From: Thermoanaerobacter ethanolicus JW 200
Lineage (GTDB): Bacteria; Bacillota; Thermoanaerobacteria; Thermoanaerobacterales; Thermoanaerobacteraceae
Assembly: GCF_003722315.1 (NCBI RefSeq)
Contig: NZ_CP033580.1
Coordinates: forward strand, 186,001-250,000
Length of the DNA: 64,000 nt
Direction of reading: 5' to 3'
Positions 7,812-16,356 of this stretch are shown in pieces. The translations under genes were made by a program, and so were the position numbers. The notes under the pieces are model-generated. The model was not told the DNA's origin, did not search any database, and saw only the letters and a list, made by a program, of their open reading frames with translations. Within the stretch, counting starts at the first letter, position 1. Each line of letters begins with the position of its first letter.

Positions 7812-9337
7812 CATTCTTCCATAGGTATTATTAATTTCATTCCCTCTGAAACTTTTTCTTCTTCTAAACCATTGGCAGAAATTAATTCTTCAAGGCTCAC
7901 CCTGTACCTTTTAGCAATATCCCATAGGGTTTCATCTTTTTGCAGCATGTAGATAACAATGCTGTGTTTATTATCGATTTCTCTTGGAGCTTCGATTTCC
8001 TTAAGGTCTACAATAACCTCTATTTCTTTCTCTGCAAGTAAATCAACAGTATTATCAATTGCAAACTTTAATTCAATTTCTTTCATAGCTATTATTTCAT
8101 AGGAAACATGAGAAATTTTTATATCAACCAACATAGGTCCTTTAACTTGACTTATCTCAACAAAAGTCTTAAAAGGATATTCATCTCTATAAGACTTTAC
8201 ACTACCTTCTTCAGACAAATATAAAATAGTATAATCTAATATTCCTTCTAAAACCAATTTATCTACATCTACACTGTAGTCAGATATAACAGGAATAACC
8301 ACAACATCTATAAATCTTTTTAAGAAAGAAGGTAATTCTACATTAGTTTTGACTACAAATTGAGATTTAAAAGATTCTAATTTCTCTATCACCGTTAAAT
8401 TTTCTTTTATGGGTTGAATATAAGCTTTTGTACCATAGGCATCAACAGGAAGCTCTCTATCCTCCGTCTCCAGCACTTGAACTTTTACTCTTATTGTGAC
8501 TTCTATATCTAAAATAGTATTTTCTCCCTTTTCATCCTCCAATATGGTTGTAACTACGTCCACGACTTCCTCTTGAGTTTTAGCAGACATATAACTTAAA
8601 GCCCCAGGAATATCTACAAAATTTGCATAATTTAAATCTGTTTCTAAATTTCCAAATTCTCCTCCCTGGGAAATATATAAAATATTACATTGTACACTTC
8701 CTTGAACTATTACCTTGTTATCAGTGACTTTAATTTCTTCCGGTTTTACTGCGACATCTGTTTTTATGACTTTTTGAATAGGTGCCTCTCCATCAGGAAC
8801 TTTTATTTTATCTTTTACAAAGACTTCTACACTATTTTGTCCCACTGTATGCATTAACTTCACATTTTTCTTTAGAGACTCCACTTTTATCGAATCTTCA
8901 GCTCCTATTACTACTTCTTTTTTATCAGATACTACTAATCTGCATTGTATCTTTATTACAGCTCTCATACTTATTTTTCTACTGTTTACCAACTTGTAGT
9001 CAACATTTTCGATATTTGCAACTAACATGCATCTGCTTCTCTTATCAATGCCTTCATCCTCAATGACATGGGAATAGTCAATTTCTTTTTCAATCCTTTC
9101 AAGCTCTCCATTTTTTTCGCCTAAATACAAAATATCTAATGCTAATTTACCTTCAAACTGAACTTTTCCTTCTGTCACAAAAACTTCACTAATATATGTC
9201 CGGGGATTTACCGCCAAAAGTACCAGCACGTCCGGTTCATTCTCAGGAACAATTATATCACTCTCTACCAGAAGTTGAGTATCATATGTACCTGATACAG
9301 AATCAAACTCTAAAATATCTTTATACACCTGTGGCAT
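7811..9337 (-). CDS. sipL: SipL-like spore coat morphogenetic protein (DUF3794 + LysM)
   Basis: The 508-residue protein has repeated DUF3794 (SPOCS-like) modules over about residues 30-440. A C-terminal LysM domain (about 460-505; IYMLQKDETLWDIAKRYRVSLEELISANGL) follows. This is the architecture of clostridial SipL, which binds SpoIVA and tethers the coat to the forespore in place of Bacillus SpoVID. The ATG at 9337 has AAGGAGG. It lies between veg and ispE, in a stretch with yabG and spoVT, all sporulation genes. The architecture match is clear; interaction with SpoIVA is inferred from the family. Confidence 0.85.
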   Translation of the reverse strand: MPQVYKDILEFDSVSGTYDTQLLVESDIIVPENEPDVLVLLAVNPRTYISEVFVTEGKVQFEGKLALDILYLGEKNGELERIEKEIDYSHVIEDEGIDKRSRCMLVANIENVDYKLVNSRKISMRAVIKIQCRLVVSDKKEVVIGAEDSIKVESLKKNVKLMHTVGQNSVEVFVKDKIKVPDGEAPIQKVIKTDVAVKPEEIKVTDNKVIVQGSVQCNILYISQGGEFGNLETDLNYANFVDIPGALSYMSAKTQEEVVDVVTTILEDEKGENTILDIEVTIRVKVQVLETEDRELPVDAYGTKAYIQPIKENLTVIEKLESFKSQFVVKTNVELPSFLKRFIDVVVIPVISDYSVDVDKLVLEGILDYTILYLSEEGSVKSYRDEYPFKTFVEISQVKGPMLVDIKISHVSYEIIAMKEIELKFAIDNTVDLLAEKEIEVIVDLKEIEAPREIDNKHSIVIYMLQKDETLWDIAKRYRVSLEELISANGLEEEKVSEGMKLIIPMEE

Positions 9338-9385
9338 GCTTTTACCTCCTTAAAATAATTGTCCTTCACAATAAGATATGCTAAT

Positions 9386-9414
9386 ATAATATATAGTTAT
9401 TGAGATAAAATTAT
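9386..9414 (-). promoter_or_regulatory. Possible sigma-E promoter of sipL
   Basis: On the minus strand ATAATTT (9408-9414) is followed after 14 bp by TATATTAT (9386-9393). This resembles the mother-cell sigma-E consensus (ATAATTT / CATACAAT type). The region is very AT-rich, so chance is a real alternative. Confidence 0.35.
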
Positions 9415-9417
9415 GCC

Positions 9418-9445
9418 AAAAAAATAAGACCGAATATCTTCGGTC
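9418..9445 (-). terminator. Terminator of veg
   Basis: Stem GACCGAA (9428-9434) / TTCGGTC (9439-9445), then a T-rich tail on the minus strand. It overlaps the veg stop codon. Confidence 0.85.
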
Positions 9446-9713
9446 ATTGGAGACACTGGATTTTTTTATTTCCTTCCATCACGGTTAGCTCTACTGTATC
9501 TGTTAAAATATCTGAATAACTGTAAGAAACCCTCCGGGTCGCTCCTTGTCCATCTAATACCACAATAAAAATGCTCGGATATGTCTTTTCTAATAATCCC
9601 TCTTTTATTATGGTCTTTTTTCTGCCACCATTTGTTTTAAGGCGAACTCGAGCACCTATATGTTTATCCAATTGTTTTTTTATTTCATCAAGGGTTGATC
9701 TATCTGCCACCAC
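9444..9713 (-). CDS. veg: Veg family protein (DUF1021)
   Basis: The small protein carries the family core IGARVRLKTNGGRKKTIIKEGLLEKTYPSIFIV and VSYSYSDILTDTVEL. In Bacillus Veg is about 86 residues and affects biofilm matrix gene expression. The open frame begins further up at 9770, but the true start is almost certainly the GTG at 9713. AAGGAG lies 6 nt before it, and the resulting 89-residue length matches the family. Two near-consensus sigma-A promoters lie directly upstream, so strong vegetative expression is likely, as for Bacillus veg. Confidence 0.92.
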   Translation of the reverse strand: MVADRSTLDEIKKQLDKHIGARVRLKTNGGRKKTIIKEGLLEKTYPSIFIVVLDGQGATRRVSYSYSDILTDTVELTVMEGNKKIQCLQ

Positions 9714-9741
9714 TATCAACTCCTTAACACATGCTGTAAAT

Positions 9742-9770
9742 ATTGTACCACAATTTTCAGACAATGTCAA
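9742..9770 (-). promoter_or_regulatory. veg promoter, proximal
   Basis: TTGACA (9765-9770), 17-bp spacer, TACAAT (9742-9747) on the minus strand. This is a near-perfect sigma-A promoter about 30 bp before the GTG start. Confidence 0.82.
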
Positions 9771-9779
9771 GGGTATAAT

Positions 9780-9809
9780 ATTATATCAGTGCACCTGCCT
9801 ATTTGTCAA
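9780..9809 (-). promoter_or_regulatory. veg promoter, distal
   Basis: TTGACA (9804-9809), 18-bp spacer, TATAAT (9780-9785) on the minus strand. It is a second consensus sigma-A promoter in tandem with the proximal one. Confidence 0.75.
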
Positions 9810-9826
9810 TAATGATTTTTGTGCAA

Positions 9827-9865
9827 AAAACAAAAAAAATATGCAAATCTCAGAGATATTTGCAT
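9827..9865 (-). terminator. Terminator of yabG
   Basis: An inverted repeat ATGCAAAT...ATTTGCAT (9841-9865) is followed on the minus strand by a long T-run interrupted by one G. It separates yabG from the veg promoters. Confidence 0.8.
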
Positions 9866-9901
9866 TTAATCAGTAATTTTTAGCTTACGGAGTAAATTAA
9901 T

Positions 9902-10756
9902 TTAATATTTGCCTTTTGGAACGCCATATCTAAATTTTCCCATTGTCTGCAATCCTCCAATTCCTGGCGCTCCCGTTATAGTGTTTTCTATTAATTCTTC
10001 AATTTTTACAAGCTCATTTATATGGGAAAAAGCCACTTTTTCACTCACCAAGACTGGATCAAGGCAGTGTATTAAAACCCTTTCTGGAGAGCTGGCATAA
10101 TTAGCTCCCGCCTTTATAAGAGCTTCGTAATTTGATTGACAAGCTCCTGCAAAAATCACTAAATTGTCAAGTGCTGGTTCGTACTTCCTTGCATTTTTAA
10201 CCGCTTCCACAAAATATTTAGAATTTCTGTAGTTATTTATATCGCTATAATCTCTGGTGTTGCTTCTTATACTATCATGACCTGTAAGAACTAATATATC
10301 AGGCCTATATTTTTCTAAGAGGTCATACACTTTATCTGGTTGTTCTTCTTCCTTTACCACTACTCCTACGACTTCCATACCTACCTTTTTATAGGCATCA
10401 AGACATACATTTAAATATTCCTCATCTCCGTCTATGTGAAGAACTTTTCCTGGCCTTCCGTAAGGCTCTTGTCGACTTGCACGCACCATCCCTTTTTTTC
10501 GCTGAAGGCTTTTTGAAGAGGCAATTTTTTTTAAAAGGTATTCTGCCTTTTCTCTATAAGGCCTATCATATTCCACAATTTTGGCGCGAGAAACCTCTAT
10601 AAGGTCGTCTTCTGGTGCATCTGCAATTATTCTCATGTTTAAACCGTGTAAAAGATAATGCCTTACTCCTTTATTATCTATAACATTAATGACTCTAAAC
10701 AAAATGTCAGAGCCATAAGACTTTCTCATTACAATGTCATTAATGCGAAAAGCCAT
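9902..10756 (-). CDS. yabG: Sporulation-specific protease YabG
   Basis: YabG trims and prepares coat proteins for cross-linking in late sporulation. The 284-residue length matches the family. The N-terminal block FRINDIVMRKSYGSDILFRV and ARASRQEPYGRPGKVLHIDGD-like middle (about 91-113) are typical. The family's clan CD-like catalytic pair appears as LTGHDSIR (His about 160) and FAGACQSNYEA (Cys about 206). The ATG at 10756 has a GGGGGG Shine-Dalgarno. A sigma-K promoter match lies upstream, as expected for a late mother-cell gene. Confidence 0.92.
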   Translation of the reverse strand: MAFRINDIVMRKSYGSDILFRVINVIDNKGVRHYLLHGLNMRIIADAPEDDLIEVSRAKIVEYDRPYREKAEYLLKKIASSKSLQRKKGMVRASRQEPYGRPGKVLHIDGDEEYLNVCLDAYKKVGMEVVGVVVKEEEQPDKVYDLLEKYRPDILVLTGHDSIRSNTRDYSDINNYRNSKYFVEAVKNARKYEPALDNLVIFAGACQSNYEALIKAGANYASSPERVLIHCLDPVLVSEKVAFSHINELVKIEELIENTITGAPGIGGLQTMGKFRYGVPKGKY

Positions 10757-10790
10757 AAATTAACCCCCCTGCGCAGCTTAATTCATAGTT

Positions 10791-10820
10791 TATAATATGC
10801 AGAGGGGTATATATAGGTGT
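10791..10820 (-). promoter_or_regulatory. Sigma-K-type promoter of yabG
   Basis: On the minus strand CACC (10816-10819) is followed after 16 bp by CATATTATA (10791-10799). The latter is an exact match to the sigma-K -10 pattern CATANNNTA. yabG is a sigma-K gene in Bacillus. Confidence 0.6.
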
Positions 10821-10828
10821 ATATAAAT

Positions 10829-11380
10829 TTATTCTTCCATCTGTTTACCCAAAAAAGCAGCAGCTGTTTCAGCGATTTTTGCTTCAACTTCTGTAACTGC
10901 TTCACCGGCTTCTTTAGTAAAAATCACCACACTTCCTATTGTATCTCCTCTTGAAATAATAGGAACTATAACTTGAGATGTAATGTTAAATTCCTGTCCA
11001 TCTGCTATTTTAATCGGTCCTTTATCTTTCCCAGTCCCAAGCATTATCGTCTTTTTTTCTTCCAAATATTTTTCTAATTCTTGACTTATTGGTTTATCAA
11101 TTAATTCTTTTTTTGCAACTCCGGAAACAGCTATTACATTATCTGTATCTGTAATGCATACAGGGTGTTTTGTAGATTGATATATGCTATCAGCGTACTC
11201 TTGCGCAAAATCGCTTAATTCACTTATTGGAGAATATTTCTTTAAAATTATCTCTCCTTCTTTATCTGTAAAAATTTCTAAAGGGTCTCCTTCCTTGATT
11301 CTTAATGTTCTTCGGATCTCTTTAGGAATAACAACTCTCCCTAAATCATCTATTCTGCGTACAATTCCTGTAGCCTTCAA
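10829..11380 (-). CDS. spoVT: Stage V sporulation protein T
   Basis: SpoVT is a forespore transcription factor that modulates the sigma-G regulon and spore germination. An N-terminal AbrB swapped-hairpin domain (KATGIVRRIDDLGRVVIPKEIRRTLRI, residues 2-28) precedes a C-terminal GAF-like domain. The total of 183 residues is close to the Bacillus protein. An upstream ATG at 11395 opens the frame, but it lies within the Shine-Dalgarno region. The TTG at 11380 has GGAGG 8 nt upstream and begins exactly where family members begin (M/L-KATGIVRR), so TTG is the start. Confidence 0.94.
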   Translation of the reverse strand: MKATGIVRRIDDLGRVVIPKEIRRTLRIKEGDPLEIFTDKEGEIILKKYSPISELSDFAQEYADSIYQSTKHPVCITDTDNVIAVSGVAKKELIDKPISQELEKYLEEKKTIMLGTGKDKGPIKIADGQEFNITSQVIVPIISRGDTIGSVVIFTKEAGEAVTEVEAKIAETAAAFLGKQMEE

Positions 11381-11419
11381 AGTAAATACCTCCATTTCCT
11401 AAAATTTTTAGCTCAAGAT

Positions 11420-11449
11420 TAGTATTTATATTTTTCCATAAATTTATTC
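11420..11449 (-). promoter_or_regulatory. Sigma-G-type promoter of spoVT
   Basis: GAATA (11445-11449), 18-bp spacer, AATACTA (11420-11426) on the minus strand. This agrees with the sigma-G pattern GHATR / CATWHTA except for the first -10 base. spoVT is a sigma-G gene in Bacillus. Confidence 0.6.
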
Positions 11450-11451
11450 GC

Positions 11452-11478
11452 AAAAAAACCCGGCAACTAAACTGCCGG
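11452..11478 (-). terminator. Terminator of prsA
   Basis: CCGGCA (11460-11465) / TGCCGG (11473-11478) with a seven-T tail on the minus strand, just after the stop codon of the foldase gene. Confidence 0.88.
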
Positions 11479-11482
11479 CTTT

Positions 11483-12388
11483 TTACCCCACTGTTACTTT
11501 TATATTTTGAGGAAACTTTTGTATTTTTGCTGCTTTCTCAAGTGCATCATATTTTTCTTTAATAACTTGATTTTTCTTATCATTTAACAAATAGCTTTCT
11601 ATCGCATCCTTTACTTCATTAAAAGGTTTTATTGCAACACCCTCTGACTTTATTATATGGTATCCATAATCAGTCTTAACAGGTTTTGATATTTCACCTT
11701 TCTTAAGTGAAAAAACTACTTGGTCAAACTCGGAAACCATAACGCCATGAGGAAATTCTCCCAAATCTCCTCCTTGGTCTTTTGTAGCAGTATCAATAGA
11801 ATACTCTTTTGCTAATGTAGCAAAATCTTCGCCTTTCATAAGTCGATTGTATATATCTTCTGCTGTTTTTTCATCAGCCACTAATATATGACTAGCCTTC
11901 ACCACTTCAAACTGCTCTTTATTATCCTCATAATACTTTTTTAACTCTTCTTCTGTAACTTTTACATCTTTTGTATATTCGTCAAAGAGCTTATTTATTA
12001 AAAGATAATTTTTCACATCTTCTTTTGTAATATCTTTATTAACTTCTTTTTCTTTTTGATACTCATCCGCTATTTCTTTGTCTGTAACTGTAATATTATT
12101 TTTTAGGGCCTCCTGCACAAGTAATTTTTGAGCAATCAAACTATCAAGCACATTTTCTTTTACTACATCTAAAAACTTTTTCCCTTGATAATCCTGATCC
12201 CATATATCTTTTGTATATTGGGGACTACTTTCAATTTGAGCCTTTACTTGGTCAAAAGCTTTTTTGTATTCAGCATTAGTAATGTTTTCACCATTAACAG
12301 TTGCAACAACGTCTTTTTTGGTAGAGCAGGATACTGTTAAAAATACTATAAAAACAAAAAATAAAAGTAATGCGATTTTCCTTTTCAA
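11483..12388 (-). CDS. prsA: PrsA-like lipoprotein foldase (parvulin PPIase)
   Basis: This is an extracytoplasmic peptidyl-prolyl isomerase and chaperone for secreted proteins. A lipoprotein signal ends in the lipobox LTVSC (about 17-21). A SurA-like N-terminal chaperone region follows. A parvulin domain lies at about 160-255, with ASHILVADEKTAEDIYNRLMKGEDFATLAKEYS and GGDLGEFPHGVMVSEFD..GYHIIK. The start is a TTG at 12388 with AGGAGG upstream. It follows mfd by 53 nt in the same direction, as in many clostridia. It may help fold the large SLH-anchored exoenzymes in this window; that is inference. Confidence 0.92.
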   Translation of the reverse strand: MKRKIALLLFFVFIVFLTVSCSTKKDVVATVNGENITNAEYKKAFDQVKAQIESSPQYTKDIWDQDYQGKKFLDVVKENVLDSLIAQKLLVQEALKNNITVTDKEIADEYQKEKEVNKDITKEDVKNYLLINKLFDEYTKDVKVTEEELKKYYEDNKEQFEVVKASHILVADEKTAEDIYNRLMKGEDFATLAKEYSIDTATKDQGGDLGEFPHGVMVSEFDQVVFSLKKGEISKPVKTDYGYHIIKSEGVAIKPFNEVKDAIESYLLNDKKNQVIKEKYDALEKAAKIQKFPQNIKVTVG

Positions 12389-12441
12389 TATAACATCCTC
12401 CTGACTTTAAAAAGTTTACATAGACATAACTTAATTATATA

Positions 12442-15400
12442 TCATTTCTCCACTAACTGCAAACTTTTTATTTTTTCTACTAATTCAATAAGTTCCTTTT
12501 GTATAGTCTCTTTTTTATTGAATCTATAAGTAAGATATGGTTGTACTTGACTTGAAAATATTAAATTCCCTCCATATTCTTTTATTGCCTTCTCTATAAC
12601 CTCCATATTTACTGATTCCATATCTTTAAACTTTAAAATAACGACGTTTCCTTTTTCCGTTATTTCAGTAATATAGAGCTGAGAGGCAATAGCCTTTAAA
12701 TAAGCAATTTCCAATAGTGCCTCTACAGGCTTTGGATAATCGCCAAACCTATCTACAAGCTCTTCTGAAATCTCTATCATATCTTCTCTAGATTCTATAG
12801 AGGCTATTTTCTTGTACATCTCTAATCTTAAATTTTCGTCTTCAATATAGGAAGAGTCAATATAAGCATTGACTTTTATGTCTATTGTGGTAGTAATCTC
12901 TTCTTTGGGAGCTTCTCCTTTTAAATTCCGTATAGCCTCCTCTAAAAGCTTTAAATACAAGTCATAACCAATTGCATTAATATGACCATGTTGTTCTGCT
13001 CCAAGGAGATTTCCTGCACCTCTTATCTCCAAATCTCTCATGGCAATTTTAAATCCAGAACCAAATTCAGTAAACTCTTTTATCGCCTCCAACCTTTTTT
13101 CCGCCACTTCACTTAAAACTTTATCCTTTCTATAGGTAAAATAGGCATAAGCAAGTCTATTTGACCTACCTACTCTTCCTCTTAATTGATACAATTGGGA
13201 AAGCCCTAACTTATCCGCATCATAAACTATAATAGTATTTACATTTGGTATATCAAGCCCTGTCTCAATTATTGTAGTACTTACTAAAACATCGTATTCC
13301 CCATTTAGAAAGTCAATCATCACTTTTTCTAATTGGCTTTCTTCCATTTGCCCATGAGCCACAGCTACTCTACAACCAGGAACTAAATCTTTTACCAAAG
13401 AAGCCATCTTTTCTATGCCATTTACTCTATTGTAAACAAAATAGACTTGTCCCCCTCTTCCAATTTCCCTTAAAATAGCATCTTTTATTAATTCTTCATT
13501 AAATTCCATCACATAGGTTTCTACTGGAAATCTGTCTTCAGGAGGATTCTCCAATACGCTCATATCCCTTATACCAATCAAGGACATGTGCAAAGTTCTA
13601 GGAATAGGAGTTGCTGACAATGTCAAAACGTCTATATTTTCCTTAAGTTTTTTTATTTTCTCTTTATGAACAACTCCAAACCTCTGTTCTTCGTCTATAA
13701 TTAAAAGTCCTAAATCTTTAAATTTCACGTCATTCTGTAAAAGCCTGTGAGTACCAACAATAATATCGATAGTCCCTTCAGCTAGGCCTTTAATTATTTG
13801 CGCTTGTTCTTTGGGAGTCCTAAAACGGCTAAGCATTTCTATCTTTACAGGAAATTCTTTGAATCTTTCTATGAAATTAGTATAATGCTGATAAGCCAAG
13901 ATAGTTGTAGGACACAAAAAAGCAACCTGTTTTCCATCAGCCACCGCTTTAAAGGCAGCCCTTAAAGCTACTTCTGTTTTACCATATCCCACATCTCCAC
14001 AAAGAAGTCTATCCATTGGCCTGTCTTTTTCCATATCCTCTTTAATTTCTTTTATACACCTTAACTGGTCTTCCGTCTCTTCATAGGGAAATTGCTCTTC
14101 AAACTCCTTTTGCCATGGAGTATCAGGAGAAAAAGCATGTCCTTTCACCATCTGCCTTTTGGCGTAAAGTTGTATCAAATCCTTAGCAAGGTCTTCTACT
14201 GCTTTTTTGGCTTTTCTTTTTGCTCTAAGCCATTCACTACCCCCTAATTTATTTAACTTAGGTGGATTGTCTGTAGGCCCCACATATTTTTGCACAAGGT
14301 CTAATTGTTCTACTGGTACAAAAAGGGTATCTCCCCCTGCATAAATTATTTTTAAATAATCCCTTATAATCCCATCTACTTTTATCTTTTCTATGCCTTC
14401 ATACTTTCCTATACCATAATTTACATGCACAACATATGACCCTACTTCTAATTCAGTAAAGCTTTTTATCTTGTCGGCATTTCTAATTTTTACAGTTTTT
14501 TTGCTCCTTTTAGTCTGACCAAAAATTTCTCCATCGCTTATAACCGCAAATTTTGCATCCACATACTCAAATCCCTTGCTAACAGAGGCAGGATATATGA
14601 CCACTTGCCCTTTTTGTATATCGTATTCACTGTCTTTAATCACTACAGTATCAATATTAAAACTGTCAAGCGTATCTTTTAAAATTCTTGCTCTTTCTTG
14701 ATTCCCACTTAAAAGCAATACTTTATATCCTGCGTTTTTGTAATACTTCAAATCGTCTACTAAAATATCCATTTTGCCGTGAAAAGGGTGCATAGACCTT
14801 GATACAAAATTAACAATTGTTTGAGGCTGTAGTTCATTGTCAGGCTTTGCTAAAGTATTCATTATGAGTAAAAAGTTATTTTTCACTCTTTTTAATATCT
14901 CCTCATAATCAAAAAAAAGCTTACTTTGCTCTGGCAAAACCTCTCCTTTTTCTAACAAAACCTTGAAATTTTCATTAAATTCCATTTGAAGGTTATTTAC
15001 CCTTTGTTTAATGCGACTGCTTTCATCTAAAATAATAACTGCCTCTTCTCCCATATAGTCAACAATAGAATAGACATCATCATAAAAATAATCTATAAGC
15101 TCATGAATATTTTCCACCCTTTTAGATTCTGTAATCTCCTCCATAATTTCTTCAAATTTTTGCTGTAACTTTTCTGCAATGCCACTTTTCGATTTTTTTA
15201 TTTTTGACAAATAGGAATTTAAATAGTTCGAAACTGCCGAAATCCCCTTTTTGATGTGCTCTGCCTCTGCGATAAACTCTGTAGCTGGAAAAATATTTAT
15301 TTTATCAATATTTTCTAAAGACCTTTGGGTAATCACATCAAAAGTCCTTATGGAATCTATTTCATCGTCAAAAAGTTCAATCCTATAAGGATATTCTTCC

Positions 15401-15951
15401 GTAGGAGAAAAAACGTCAATTATTCCTCCCCTCACACTAAATTGCCCTTTTCCTTCCACCATTTGAACCCTTTCATACCCCATGGTCACCAAATTTTTTA
15501 TAACTTCTTCTAAATTTACAGTATCACCTAATTTAAAAACAAATTGATACTTTTTAAACAAATCCATAGGTATGAGCTTACCTACTGCTGCGTCTATAGA
15601 AGTAACTACAGCATGGGGACTTCCTTCTGACAATTTTTTAATTACCTGCAATCTCTGAGACACCACTTCTTGACTCGCAGCATCTATTTTATAAAACAAG
15701 GCTTCTCTTTTGGGAAATAAAGAGGCATTGCCAAAATTAAAAGAATACAAATCTTCGTATATTTTTCTTGCTTCCACCTCATCAGGAGCAATAACTAACA
15801 CCTTTTTGTTAAACTTAGTCATTATATAATGGGCAATATGGGCTTTTTGAGAATCTGTAAGCCCATAAGCCAAAATAGGTCCTTTCCTCTGTTGTAGAAA
15901 TTCTTCTATTGTTTTAATCTCTTTTAATTCTTCTATTTGACGAGTAAACAT
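12442..15951 (-). CDS. mfd: Transcription-repair coupling factor Mfd
   Basis: Mfd displaces RNA polymerase stalled at DNA lesions and recruits UvrA. The protein is about 1169 residues, a normal length. Visible parts are the UvrB-homology N-terminus (RGGIIDVFSP), the RNA-polymerase interaction domain (ELEVGSYVVHVNYGIGKYEGI, about 495-515), and the RecG-like translocase. The translocase has Walker A GDVGYGKTEVALRAAF, the DEEQRFGV box and motif VI QLRGRVGRS. A C-terminal TRCF domain follows. The ATG at 15951 is preceded by GAGGTGAT; alternatives three codons upstream are less well placed. It directly follows the small PrsW-like gene and pth. Confidence 0.96.
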   Translation of the reverse strand: MFTRQIEELKEIKTIEEFLQQRKGPILAYGLTDSQKAHIAHYIMTKFNKKVLVIAPDEVEARKIYEDLYSFNFGNASLFPKREALFYKIDAASQEVVSQRLQVIKKLSEGSPHAVVTSIDAAVGKLIPMDLFKKYQFVFKLGDTVNLEEVIKNLVTMGYERVQMVEGKGQFSVRGGIIDVFSPTEEYPYRIELFDDEIDSIRTFDVITQRSLENIDKINIFPATEFIAEAEHIKKGISAVSNYLNSYLSKIKKSKSGIAEKLQQKFEEIMEEITESKRVENIHELIDYFYDDVYSIVDYMGEEAVIILDESSRIKQRVNNLQMEFNENFKVLLEKGEVLPEQSKLFFDYEEILKRVKNNFLLIMNTLAKPDNELQPQTIVNFVSRSMHPFHGKMDILVDDLKYYKNAGYKVLLLSGNQERARILKDTLDSFNIDTVVIKDSEYDIQKGQVVIYPASVSKGFEYVDAKFAVISDGEIFGQTKRSKKTVKIRNADKIKSFTELEVGSYVVHVNYGIGKYEGIEKIKVDGIIRDYLKIIYAGGDTLFVPVEQLDLVQKYVGPTDNPPKLNKLGGSEWLRAKRKAKKAVEDLAKDLIQLYAKRQMVKGHAFSPDTPWQKEFEEQFPYEETEDQLRCIKEIKEDMEKDRPMDRLLCGDVGYGKTEVALRAAFKAVADGKQVAFLCPTTILAYQHYTNFIERFKEFPVKIEMLSRFRTPKEQAQIIKGLAEGTIDIIVGTHRLLQNDVKFKDLGLLIIDEEQRFGVVHKEKIKKLKENIDVLTLSATPIPRTLHMSLIGIRDMSVLENPPEDRFPVETYVMEFNEELIKDAILREIGRGGQVYFVYNRVNGIEKMASLVKDLVPGCRVAVAHGQMEESQLEKVMIDFLNGEYDVLVSTTIIETGLDIPNVNTIIVYDADKLGLSQLYQLRGRVGRSNRLAYAYFTYRKDKVLSEVAEKRLEAIKEFTEFGSGFKIAMRDLEIRGAGNLLGAEQHGHINAIGYDLYLKLLEEAIRNLKGEAPKEEITTTIDIKVNAYIDSSYIEDENLRLEMYKKIASIESREDMIEISEELVDRFGDYPKPVEALLEIAYLKAIASQLYITEITEKGNVVILKFKDMESVNMEVIEKAIKEYGGNLIFSSQVQPYLTYRFNKKETIQKELIELVEKIKSLQLVEK

Positions 15952-15956
15952 GTTCA

Positions 15957-16325
15957 TCACCTCAACATAAGCCTATTCCATAAGCCATGTATTAAAGAAG
16001 TTACAATAATAGCCAAAAAAATATTTGTTTGCATCACTAATATGTAAGAGGTTATACCAAAAAAGCTGTGGCTTAAGATACTTAAAATAGAAGCCCTTAA
16101 ATTGATTTTATAGGAAGCTTTTATGTAATCATTTACTGCCTCTGCAATTCCAAATATCAAATGAGACAAAAGAATAGAGGAAGTCAAATACCCTGCCACT
16201 GTCTTACAAGTTTCTTCAATGGCTGGTACAAGATAAATTATAGCTCTTCTCTTATATTTAGTTACTGCCATCCTATTTAGAAAATATGCTAAAATTACAC
16301 CACCAATTCCAGATAATAGCCACAT
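15957..16325 (-). CDS. Small PrsW-like intramembrane protease homologue
   Basis: The 122-residue, almost wholly hydrophobic protein has about four predicted spans. In order it carries EE-x2-K (E37, E38, K41), FG-x2-E (F58, G59, E62), H86-x2-FG and H113-x2-WN. This series of Glu/His motifs is what defines the PrsW family of membrane metalloproteases. Known PrsW proteins are roughly 200 residues or more, so this would be a minimal core version. Bacillus PrsW cleaves the anti-sigma factor RsiW. Nothing here shows the substrate. It sits between pth and mfd, its stop is 5 nt before the mfd ATG, and co-expression is likely. I rate the family link as probable, activity as unproven. Confidence 0.55.
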   Translation of the reverse strand: MWLLSGIGGVILAYFLNRMAVTKYKRRAIIYLVPAIEETCKTVAGYLTSSILLSHLIFGIAEAVNDYIKASYKINLRASILSILSHSFFGITSYILVMQTNIFLAIIVTSLIHGLWNRLMLR

Positions 16326-16356
16326 GTATTCATTTTTCTCCTTTATTGCCTTTTTA

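Noticed and set aside
10763-10808. A 10-bp inverted repeat (one G-U in minus RNA) covering the yabG Shine-Dalgarno
   Set aside because: It first looked like a translational switch. The left arm lies upstream of the -10 box of the sigma-K promoter match, so it would not be transcribed from that promoter. It matters only if another promoter is used.
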